Origin: Bog-756 sp963730685
Lineage (GTDB): Bacteria; Actinomycetota; Acidimicrobiia; Acidimicrobiales; RAAP-2
Reading direction: 5' to 3'
Assembly: GCA_963730685.1 (NCBI GenBank)
Contig: CAVSSP010000004.1
Location: forward strand, 1,550,001-1,614,000
Length of the DNA stretch: 64,000 nt
A model generated the notes under the pieces. That model was given only the letters and a program-made list of their open reading frames with translations. It made no database searches and had not been told where the DNA came from. The position numbers were made by a program, and so were the translations under genes. Shown one piece after another: positions 18,416 through 25,612 of the stretch. How positions within the stretch are numbered: position 1 is the stretch's first letter; each line of letters opens with the position of its first letter.

Positions 18416-21195
18416 GACCCGACCGCCACGGTGGCGGAGTGGGCCGAGGCAGGGCCGGGACCGACGGCGCCGACGGCGCTGACGGTGAAGGAGTCGGCAG
18501 AACCGGCGGGGAGCCCTGCCATGGTGGCCGACGTGGAGGAGGCACCCACCCGGACGGTGGTCCCGTCGGAAGCCGTGACCACGTAGCCGGTGACGGGCCC
18601 GGTGCCCTCACCGGACGGGCGGCTCCACCGGACCGTGACGCCGCCCGGTCCGGGGGCGGCCCGCACTGATCGGGGCGGGCCCGGGGCCTCCGGGCCGACG
18701 GTCAGTTGGCGCACGCAGTTGTTGGCGGTGTCCGAGATGAACAGTGCGCCGGCGGCGGAGTAGGCCACGCCGAGGGGCTCCGAGAGGGCGATGGCGTCGG
18801 CCGGGCTGTCGGACGCGATGCCGTTCGGGCAGCCTGTCGACCCCTGGCCGGCGACGGTGTACAGGTCCCCCGCCACCATGTCCTGCCCGAAGAAGCGGCC
18901 CGACACGACGGCCACGGCGCGGATGTCCTGGCCGGCCGAGTCGGCGATGATGATGTTGCCCGTGCCGTCCACGGTCACGCCGGCCGGCGACGACAGCTGG
19001 GCCTGCGTGGCCGGGCCCCCGGTGCCGGCCGAGCCTCGGGCGCCGGTGCCGGCCACGGTGTAGACGTCCCCCGGTCTCATGGGCACCCCGTAGAAGGTGC
19101 CGGTGGCCGTGGCCACCACCCGCACCCGGTCGTTCAGGTAGTCCCCCACCACCAGGTTCCCGAACCGGTCGACGGTCACCCCGATCGGGAGCTGGAACGT
19201 GGCGGCGGTGGCCGGCCCCCCGTCGCCGCTGCTGCCGGCCGAGCCGGTGCCGGCCACGGTGTAGATATCGCCGGTCGTCATCGGCTGCCCGTAGAAGGTC
19301 CCCTTCCTGGCCGCCACCACCCGGACCCTGTTGCCGTACAACTCGGTGAAGACGAGGTTCCCGAACGCGTCCACGGTGATGTTCTCGGGACCGTCGATCT
19401 CCGCGTCCACGGCGGGATGCCCGTCGCCGGTGCTGCCGACCGACCCGGTACCGGCCACGGTGACCATGTTCCCGCTGACCATGGACCGGCCGAAGTACCG
19501 CCCCGACCGGTCGGCCACCACCCGGATCCGGTTGCCGGCGAACTCGGCGATCACCACGTTGCCGGCCCGGTCGAAGGCCACTCCGGCCGGCGCGTCGATC
19601 GCGGTGTCGGCACCGGGGCCGCTGATCCCTCCCCCGCCCCCGGTGCCGCTGCCGGCGGTGCCGTTTCCGGCGATGGTATAGAGGCGGCCGGAGATCATCG
19701 GGCGCCCGAAGTGGGTCCCCGATGCCGCGGGCACGAACCGCACCCGGTTGTTGTTCTGGTCGGCGACCACCACGTCGCCCCCGTCATCGGCGGCCACGCC
19801 GGTGGGAAGGTTCAAAAGGGCATCGGGCGCGTCCCCGCCGTTGCCCGAATACCCACCGGGCGCACCGGTACCGGCAATGGTGGCGATGGTGCCGGCAGTG
19901 ACGATGCGACCGTAGTAGCTGCCGGTCGATGCCGCGATGATCCGGACGCGGTTGTTGCCCGAGTCGGCGATGACGACGTTGCCCGACGCGTCGACGACGA
20001 CGTCCTGGGGAGCGGACAGCGCAGCGTGCACCGCCGGCCCGCCGTCGCCCGAGAAGTGCGCACCACCGGTACCGGCGATGGTGTAGATACCGCCCGTCCT
20101 CACGTGGGCCCCGAACGCGGAGCCGCCCGTCCCGGCCAGCAGCTGGACCCGGTTGTCACCCAGCTCGGCCACGACCACGTCGCCGTGAGAGTCGATCGCC
20201 ACACCGGATGGTCGATCGAGCTCGGCCGCCGTGGCGGTGGTGCCGTCGTGGGCCCAGCCGGCCCTGCCGTCGCCGGCCACGGTGTCGATCTCCCCGGCGC
20301 GCATGGACCGCCCATAGAACGTTCCCGACGTGGCGGCCACCACGCGCACCTCGTTGTTGCCGAGGTCGGCCACGACCAGGTTCCCGTGGCCGTCGACGGC
20401 GACGCCGGTCGGCTGGTCGAGCTCGGCACCGGTGGCGGCGGTGCCGTCTCCGCCCGAACCGGCCGTGCCGTCGCCGGCCACGGTGTAGATGTCCCCCACC
20501 GACATCGCCTGGCCGTAGAAGGTGCCCGTGGAGCCGGCGACCACCCGGAGGTCGTCGTTGCCCGAGTCGGCGATGACCAGGTTTCCCGACCCGTCGAGGG
20601 CGATACCGGCCGGATAGGCGAGCTCGGCTCGGGCAGCCGGTCCCCCGTCCCCGGCATGTCCCCAGGTCCCGTTGCCGGCCACGGTCACGATCTGGCCTCC
20701 GGTGACCGGCACGCCGAACAGGGTGGACGAAGAGGCGGCCACCACCCGCACCCTGTTGTTCTGGTAGTCCGCCATGTACAGGTCCCCGGCGTGGTCGACG
20801 GCCAATCCGTAGGGACCGTCGCAGGCGGCATCGCCGGCCGGACCGCCGTCGCCGCCGTAGCCGGAGGAGGCGATGATCCCGGCACAGGCGGCATTCCGCT
20901 CCGTCCCGGTGGGTAACAGCTCCCGTACCACCATGAGCGTCCCGTCACCGACGTCGAGGCCACCCGAGGGCTCGGCGGCGAGTGCCACAGGATCCTGGGC
21001 CACGGTGACGCCGGCGCCGCCGCCGCCGCCCCCGACCGCAGTGACCACGGCGGGGGCGCTGGCGGCGAAGGAGGGTCCGCCCAACGTGGCGGTGGCGCCG
21101 AGGGCCAGGACCATCCCGAGTCCGGCCGCCAGGGCTGCGTGCCCCGGTCGTCTGACCCCGAGGGCCGTTGGCGCCGCGCCAGCTGCTGGGCTCAT
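18412..21195 (-). CDS. Large secreted protein with eleven NHL repeats and a fibronectin III domain
   Basis: The 927-residue product has a signal peptide (hydrophobic stretch about 18-42). About eleven NHL units of 55-75 residues follow, with the recurrent pattern GVAVDGHGNLVVAD, NNRVRVVA, GTFYG, GDIYTVAGTG and GDGGPA. The C-terminal 90 residues form a fibronectin type III domain (about 830-925). Eleven repeats could form two six-bladed propellers or one superhelical array. Such proteins act in adhesion or ligand binding at the surface. The ATG at 21195 is chosen because the signal peptide follows directly and GGGGA lies upstream; the frame opens as far as 21459. It overlaps the next gene by four bases. 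No cell-wall anchor motif is seen. Confidence 0.8.
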   Translation of the reverse strand: MSPAAGAAPTALGVRRPGHAALAAGLGMVLALGATATLGGPSFAASAPAVVTAVGGGGGGAGVTVAQDPVALAAEPSGGLDVGDGTLMVVRELLPTGTERNAACAGIIASSGYGGDGGPAGDAACDGPYGLAVDHAGDLYMADYQNNRVRVVAASSSTLFGVPVTGGQIVTVAGNGTWGHAGDGGPAARAELAYPAGIALDGSGNLVIADSGNDDLRVVAGSTGTFYGQAMSVGDIYTVAGDGTAGSGGDGTAATGAELDQPTGVAVDGHGNLVVADLGNNEVRVVAATSGTFYGRSMRAGEIDTVAGDGRAGWAHDGTTATAAELDRPSGVAIDSHGDVVVAELGDNRVQLLAGTGGSAFGAHVRTGGIYTIAGTGGAHFSGDGGPAVHAALSAPQDVVVDASGNVVIADSGNNRVRIIAASTGSYYGRIVTAGTIATIAGTGAPGGYSGNGGDAPDALLNLPTGVAADDGGDVVVADQNNNRVRFVPAASGTHFGRPMISGRLYTIAGNGTAGSGTGGGGGISGPGADTAIDAPAGVAFDRAGNVVIAEFAGNRIRVVADRSGRYFGRSMVSGNMVTVAGTGSVGSTGDGHPAVDAEIDGPENITVDAFGNLVFTELYGNRVRVVAARKGTFYGQPMTTGDIYTVAGTGSAGSSGDGGPATAATFQLPIGVTVDRFGNLVVGDYLNDRVRVVATATGTFYGVPMRPGDVYTVAGTGARGSAGTGGPATQAQLSSPAGVTVDGTGNIIIADSAGQDIRAVAVVSGRFFGQDMVAGDLYTVAGQGSTGCPNGIASDSPADAIALSEPLGVAYSAAGALFISDTANNCVRQLTVGPEAPGPPRSVRAAPGPGGVTVRWSRPSGEGTGPVTGYVVTASDGTTVRVGASSTSATMAGLPAGSADSFTVSAVGAVGPGPASAHSATVAVGS

Positions 21196-21417
21196 CGCCG
21201 GTTCGTCCCCTGACCCGGGGCACGGGCGACGGGCAGCGGCCCGCGACGATCGGCCAGCCTCATGCCGGAACGACTGCGATGGCCTTGCACGGACCCCCCC
21301 TTGCACGGTGATGGGCGTCATTGTTCCAGAACGCGCCCTTTGTTGCTCGTGGCGGTCGTCCGCCCACCGAGGCCCCCGACCGAAGAACCGGGCCGCCCGC
21401 AGTCCGTTCCGGCCGGA

Positions 21418-21430
21418 TACCGTTGCGGAG
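21418..21430 (+). promoter_or_regulatory. -10 box for a leaderless start at 21431
   Basis: TACCGT at 21418-21423 is followed by seven bases and the GTG at 21431. A GGAG abuts the GTG and is too close to serve as a Shine-Dalgarno. No good -35 is visible. Confidence 0.35.
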
Positions 21431-22231
21431 GTGGAGTTCGCACATCGCCCGCGGGCCATGGAGTACGGCGGCAGAGTGGCGGTGGTGACCGGCGCCTCGG
21501 CCGGACTCGGTCGCCGGCTGGCTCTCGACCTGTCCCGGGCGCGGGCGGTGGTGGTGGCCGTCGCCCGGCGCCAGGACCGGCTGGCCGCCCTGGTCGACGA
21601 GATGCGCGCCCGGAGCCCGTCTTCGAGCTACCGGTGCTGCGACCTCGGTGACGTCGGCGCCTTCGTCGACCTCCTGCACGAGGTCGAACGAGACCACGGC
21701 CGCATCGACCTCTTGTTCAACGTCGCCGGTGTCGGCGGGGTCCTGCGCACCGGCGAGCCGTCGATGGAGTCGCTCCGCTCACTGATGGAGGTGAACTTCT
21801 TCGCGCCCTACGCGGGGATGCTGACCGTGCTGCCCGGGATGCGGAGCCGGGGCTTCGGCGCCATCGCCAACATGTGCTCGGACGACGGGCGTGCCCCGGG
21901 ACCCGGGGCGGCCGACTATTCGGCCAGCAAGGCGGCGCTGGCGGCGGCGACCGAGAGCTTTTCCTACGACGCCCGCCCGGACGGAGTCTTCCTCCACACC
22001 GTCTATCCCGGATGGGTGCCGACCGAGATGGGTCGACAGGCGGTGGCCGAGGGCGGACTGAGGATGCCCCCCCGAGCGGTGCGGCGCACCGAGGAACAGG
22101 TGTCGGCCCTCGTGCTCCGCCGGTTGGGCGACCAGAGGCTCGAGATCAACGCCGCCCTCCTGCCCCTGGTGGCGCCGGTGTTCCGGACCGTCGCTCCGAG
22201 CGGCTACCAGTGGATGCGGGCCAGGCGGTGA
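21431..22231 (+). CDS. Short-chain dehydrogenase/reductase
   Basis: This intact classical SDR has about 266 residues. It shows the NAD(P)-binding TGASAGLG, the structural NVAGVGG, the serine region MCSDDGR and the catalytic YSASK. The C-terminal part (YPGWVPTEMGRQ) matches the substrate-lid region of SDR enzymes. GTG 21431 is favoured by a TACCGT box seven bases upstream; ATG 21458, just before YGGRVAVVTG, is the alternative and would remove nine residues. It is divergent from the NHL gene and convergent with an unknown secreted protein. The catalysed reaction is a carbonyl or alcohol redox step; the substrate cannot be read from sequence. Confidence 0.8.
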   Translation: MEFAHRPRAMEYGGRVAVVTGASAGLGRRLALDLSRARAVVVAVARRQDRLAALVDEMRARSPSSSYRCCDLGDVGAFVDLLHEVERDHGRIDLLFNVAGVGGVLRTGEPSMESLRSLMEVNFFAPYAGMLTVLPGMRSRGFGAIANMCSDDGRAPGPGAADYSASKAALAAATESFSYDARPDGVFLHTVYPGWVPTEMGRQAVAEGGLRMPPRAVRRTEEQVSALVLRRLGDQRLEINAALLPLVAPVFRTVAPSGYQWMRARR

Positions 22232-22244
22232 GGGCGGTGGCCGC

Positions 22245-22267
22245 CCCGGGCCGGGGGTCGGCCCGGG
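22245..22267. terminator. Hairpin between convergent genes
   Basis: A perfect 9-bp stem, CCCGGGCCG (22245-22253) and CGGCCCGGG (22259-22267) with a 5-nt loop, fills the gap between two convergent genes. There is no U-run, as is common in high-GC actinobacteria. A bidirectional terminator is the simplest reading. Confidence 0.55.
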
Positions 22268-23218
22268 CTACGAGCGGCTGATATTGGACGGCCAACGGAA
22301 CCAGTTCTGGCCCGTGATGGGACGGACTGCACCCAGCAGGGAGTTGTAGGCCGCCCCGGGGCTGTCCCCGGCCGGGGACGTGGTGAGCACGCCGAAGATG
22401 GTGAGCGGCCGTCCGTGGGCCTTGGCGTAGGAGACGAGGGCCGCCCAACGCGAGGCATCTGCGGCCGAGTAGATCTCCGGCACGGCCAGGTTGGGACGGA
22501 ACCCGTCGGCAATCGTGAGCAGCTGACTCTCGGACCAGAACCCGGCGTCGGCCGAGCCGTAGTCGATCATGGCCGGCGTGTAGCCCCCCACGGCGGTGGC
22601 GTACCCGGACTGCAGGGCGTAGGTGTTCTGAAAACCGGGGTCGAAGGCCGGCTCGGCGTCGTCACCGGCAAAGATCTTGACGGCGTCGGTGTACCCCGAC
22701 TGCCGCTTGACCAGATTGGTCTGGCCCTGGGTCGCCTCCACCTCGCCGGCGAGTTGGGCTCCCCAGGCCGCATAGCTCGGCGGTTCGGCGACGCAACCGC
22801 AGGTGACGCCTCCGCACGGCTGCCCGGCCCCGCAGCTGTCGTTGGTCCCGATGGCCACATCGAGGTCGAGGTAGCTCGGGGCGGCGGCGAAGTAGCCCCG
22901 GACGAAGCTCAAGGTGGCGGCGCCGATGGATGCCAGGGAGACGAACTGTCCGTTGAAGTCCATGGTCCCCGGCACGGACCCCGACGCCGCCGGGCGGCCG
23001 AAGTCGAGGATGACCAGACCCTGTGACCGGGCCTGGCCGGCGGCCTGGCCCTGGGCGTAGAGGACGTGGGGGTTGGTGCCCGACTCGTAGTGCGAAGTCG
23101 TGGTGGCCGTCGGTGTGAGCGCGCCGGCCGGGGTGGCCAGGGGAACCCCGACGCTGAACAGGCCGACCAGCACGAACGACAACGACGCCATGCTGCGGCG
23201 AACCAGGTGCCCGTTCAT
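22268..23218 (-). CDS. Secreted protein of unknown function
   Basis: This 316-residue protein starts with a clear signal peptide (about 1-35, ending near PAGALT). The mature region shows alternating strand and helix segments, including LVILDFGRPAASG, SYLDLDVAIGTNDSCG, a Cys-rich loop (CGGVTCGCV), VKIFAGDDAEP and TIADGFRPNLAVPEIY. This pattern could suit a TIM-barrel hydrolase resembling glycosidases, but I do not recognise a family and name no catalytic residue. ATG 23218 has GGGGA six bases upstream. A short open frame on the same strand ends at 23215, overlapping this start, but is not clearly coding. Confidence 0.65.
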   Translation of the reverse strand: MNGHLVRRSMASLSFVLVGLFSVGVPLATPAGALTPTATTTSHYESGTNPHVLYAQGQAAGQARSQGLVILDFGRPAASGSVPGTMDFNGQFVSLASIGAATLSFVRGYFAAAPSYLDLDVAIGTNDSCGAGQPCGGVTCGCVAEPPSYAAWGAQLAGEVEATQGQTNLVKRQSGYTDAVKIFAGDDAEPAFDPGFQNTYALQSGYATAVGGYTPAMIDYGSADAGFWSESQLLTIADGFRPNLAVPEIYSAADASRWAALVSYAKAHGRPLTIFGVLTTSPAGDSPGAAYNSLLGAVRPITGQNWFRWPSNISRS

Positions 23219-23526
23219 CGGTGTCCCCGGGTCGGTGCCGGTGCCGGCCAACGGCCACCACGGTCGGTTCCCGACGAGGTGCCACCGTCACGGTCGACGG
23301 CGACCAACCGTACCGACCATCGATCGGACGGCCGGTGATGGACGGTGCTGCTCCCTACGTCGGCCTCTCGTTCGAGCGAGGATCGGCCACTGCTCATCCT
23401 GAACTCCCTCGATTGCATGTCCCTCAATTGATCGGCGCGAGGCGCCGGACCCTTGAGCGGTGCAGAGGCATGCTCCAGGCGGTGGGTGCGGGCCCGACGG
23501 GTCGCGCCGCAGGCGGGACGCAGTGT
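23219..23526. other. Intergenic region, no confident gene
   Basis: This stretch separates the secreted protein start from the end of the PPOX gene. It holds a weak minus-strand open frame (about 23397 to 23215) whose stop overlaps the next ATG, but its composition is Arg/Gly-rich and unlike its neighbours. No convincing promoter or hairpin was found. Confidence 0.4.
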
Positions 23527-23943
23527 TCAGTCGACGTCCCGCCGGTTCGGAATCAACAGGTGGGGGTCCAGGTCGGATCGGTCGAGGCCGAAGCCGATGA
23601 TCCGGCGGGGATGGATCCGGATCAACGATGCGTCGCTCCCGGCCACGGGGTCGGACGGGTCGGGTACCGCCTCGGCCGTGCCCCTGATCTCGAGGCATCG
23701 GACCCGCCAGGGATCCGTCGAGACGATGTCGTCGACCACAAAGGCCACTCGTGGATCACGGCGGACATTCCGGTACTTCTGACTCGTCGACATGGTGTAG
23801 CCACCGATGTCGATGGACCCGAGGTCCGGGTTGTACCGGAAGCCGACCGGATTCACCTGCGGGGTGCCGTCCGCCCGCACCGTGGCCAGCCGGCCGAGGC
23901 GCTGGCTCACCAGATACGCGATCTCGTCGTCGTTGAATGTCAT
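23527..23943 (-). CDS. PPOX-class F420-dependent oxidoreductase
   Basis: This 138-residue protein has the split-barrel flavin/deazaflavin-binding fold of the pyridoxamine oxidase-like family, close to mycobacterial Rv1155 and Rv2061c types. Diagnostic segments are LGRLATVRADGTPQVNPVGF near the start, the YRNVRRDPRVAFVVDD core, and a RIHPRRIIGFGLD end segment. F420H2-dependent reduction of a small substrate is inferred from the family. ATG 23943 is chosen over the longer frame because CGGAGGTGAC lies just upstream; the longer reading adds 14 residues. It stands alone, with intergenic sequence on both sides. Confidence 0.85.
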   Translation of the reverse strand: MTFNDDEIAYLVSQRLGRLATVRADGTPQVNPVGFRYNPDLGSIDIGGYTMSTSQKYRNVRRDPRVAFVVDDIVSTDPWRVRCLEIRGTAEAVPDPSDPVAGSDASLIRIHPRRIIGFGLDRSDLDPHLLIPNRRDVD

Positions 23944-24101
23944 GTCGTCCGTCACCTCCGTGTCGAGTCGCGGCGGCGCCGGCACGGCCCGCGTCCACCC
24001 CGACGACCTCTTGCCGGCGATGGTAAGACCTCAAGTGGGCTTGAGGTCAACCCCCCTCGGTGAGGACCGGGCAGCCCCGACGGACGGATGCGCCGCAGTG
24101 C

Positions 24102-24287
24102 CTACCCGAACGACCGCGCCGCACTGATCCGAGTGGCCAGCTCCTCGAGGGCCTCGGGCATCCGTTCCGAGATGTGACTGACGGCCTCGCGGTCGTCTCC
24201 CACCGCGTCGATCGCCCGGAGGAGGGCACCCATGGCATGGGCCAGCCCCGTGTCGGCGGCCACCACGGCATCGGTCTCAGTACTCAT
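24102..24287 (-). CDS. Small helical protein, unknown
   Basis: This 61-residue acidic protein is predicted mostly helical, with DTGLAHAMGALLRAIDAVG and MPEALEELATRI forming two amphipathic helices. The start is well supported: ATG 24287 follows AGGAAAGGTGG. No membrane segment, signal peptide or known domain is visible. It lies 129 bp downstream of another tiny gene on the same strand, and the two may be cotranscribed. Confidence 0.55.
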   Translation of the reverse strand: MSTETDAVVAADTGLAHAMGALLRAIDAVGDDREAVSHISERMPEALEELATRISAARSFG

Positions 24288-24416
24288 GGAATCCACCTTT
24301 CCTGTCGTGTCCCCGAGGGTAGCGGGGCCAGGTCCGGACGTCACCCCCGCGAGCCACCGATCGGCGGGTGGTCGACGCCGTCCGCATCGGCCGGAAGGAG
24401 GCGCCCACCGGGTGGA

Positions 24417-24590
24417 TCAGGGGGAGACGGCCGCCCGATTGCGGATCCGGCGCCTGCGACGGCCACCCACGAGCACGATCACCACCAACCCGATCACCGT
24501 GCCGGCCAGCCAGCCCGATTCGAAGGTCAAGCCGGGAGAACCCAGCTGCTCGTCGGCGCTCGGCGCCACCGGTTCGTCCGTGATCTCCAT
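24417..24590 (-). CDS. Tiny single-pass membrane protein
   Basis: This 57-residue product starts MEITDEPVAPSADEQ. One transmembrane helix (about 27-43, rich in Val, Leu and Gly) is followed immediately by a strongly basic cytoplasmic stretch, GRRRRRIRNR. The positive charges after the helix predict an outside N-terminus. The layout fits small secreted-tail or anchor proteins of actinobacteria. The function is unknown. No clear Shine-Dalgarno is present. Confidence 0.45.
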   Translation of the reverse strand: MEITDEPVAPSADEQLGSPGLTFESGWLAGTVIGLVVIVLVGGRRRRRIRNRAAVSP

Positions 24591-24890
24591 GGACCATCAC
24601 TACCCGTCGGGAGCCAACTGAACCGGTCGGTCCTGTTCGGGGCGTGCAAGCGGGGTGGTTCCCCGCCCTGTCGTGCCTCTACGGAAGCCCACCGCAGCGA
24701 AAAGTGCCGGGCCCGGAGATCAGGCGGCGGATCCGTCACTCGACGGGCCCGGCCTTGGAGATGGTAGTGGAACAAGTGAACTTTGGGTAACAAGTCCAGG
24801 TCAGCATCGTGACCCCCACCCCGGCGGGTCCGCAACCGGCCGATCGACGGGCGTCCGGCGGGCGGCCACGCTCCGCCAGGTAAAGGTACC

Positions 24891-24926
24891 TTGACATCGG
24901 ACCCGCCGTCGAGTTATCTGGGCCAG
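24891..24926 (+). promoter_or_regulatory. Promoter of the XRE gene, leaderless type
   Basis: A perfect TTGACA (24891-24896), a 17-bp spacer and TTATCT (24914-24919) precede the GTG at 24927 by seven bases. The TTG of TTGACA is itself an in-frame start candidate, so promoter and an extended N-terminus compete for the same bases. Confidence 0.45.
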
Positions 24927-25133
24927 GTGGAGAACCGGGTACGTGCGCTGCGGTCCGAACGAGGCCTGTCCCAGGCCGAGGTGGCGGCGGCGCTCGGGGT
25001 GTCACGCCAGACCGTCATCTCCATCGAGAGTGGCCGGTACTCGCCGTCCCTCCGGTTGGCCTTTCAAATCGCCCGCTTGTTCGATTCGACGGTGGACGAG
25101 ATGTTCGACGCATCCAAGGAGGTGCACCGATGA
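24927..25133 (+). CDS. XRE-family helix-turn-helix regulator
   Basis: This 68-residue DNA-binding protein is almost entirely one HTH_3/Cro-C1 domain: VENRVRALRSERGLSQAEV, ALGVSRQTVISIESGRYSPS and a terminal helix ending ASKEVHR. It belongs to the short YozG-like group that usually sits beside a membrane protein. GTG 24927 matches the usual family start; an in-frame TTG at 24891 would add 12 residues. Its TGA overlaps the ATG of the next gene, so the two are translated together. It probably represses its own operon. Confidence 0.85.
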   Translation: MENRVRALRSERGLSQAEVAAALGVSRQTVISIESGRYSPSLRLAFQIARLFDSTVDEMFDASKEVHR

Positions 25134-25516
25134 TCAAGATGGTCCCTCCCCGCCGAGTGGTTCCGATGACCATGGCGGTCGGGGGCACGGCGCTGGCGAT
25201 CGGCTCGTGGATCGGGGCCGGTTGGGTCGCCGGAATCTCGCTGATCGTGGTGACCGTGGTGGCCACGGCCGGCTACGTGGTGCTCGGCAGACGGGACAGC
25301 GACCTGGGCGCCCTGTCCGGGGGGCGACCTGACGAGCGCCAGGTGGATATCAGCACGCGCGCCACGGTGCTGACGGCGAACGTCCTGGTTGTCGTGGCAC
25401 TTGTCGGCGTGGTCGTTTCGACGGCCGCGGGCACTCTCGTATGGCCCTTCCTGCTCTTCAGCGTGGTGGCCGGCGTGACCTATCTGGTGGGCCTGCTGAT
25501 CTACCGTCGCCAGTGA
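25130..25516 (+). CDS. Four-helix membrane protein paired with the XRE regulator (DUF2178-like)
   Basis: This 128-residue protein shows two pairs of hydrophobic helices (about 12-30 and 33-52, then 78-98 and 103-125). They flank a polar loop with RRDSDLGALSGGRPDERQ. The DERQ loop and the pairing with a short XRE protein fit DUF2178-type proteins of bacteria and archaea; the family name is a recollection of the pattern. ATG 25130 overlaps the preceding stop as ATGA. What the pair responds to is unknown. Confidence 0.7.
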   Translation: MIKMVPPRRVVPMTMAVGGTALAIGSWIGAGWVAGISLIVVTVVATAGYVVLGRRDSDLGALSGGRPDERQVDISTRATVLTANVLVVVALVGVVVSTAAGTLVWPFLLFSVVAGVTYLVGLLIYRRQ

Positions 25517-25612
25517 ACCCGGTGGGCGGAGGGGGGAGGTCCCGATTGACCTCGACCCGCCGCCGTCGCCCGATGATTGTGAACGAGACCGTCGAGATGG
25601 GAGGCTGGAGAG

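Noticed and set aside
18412..21195. Teneurin or toxin-type polymorphic system
   Set aside because: The repeats are NHL, not Rhs/YD, and no C-terminal toxin domain or immunity gene follows; the end is an FN3 domain.
23215..23397. A 60-residue minus-strand gene overlapping the next start by ATGA
   Set aside because: Arg/Gly-rich composition without recognisable structure; overlap may be chance.
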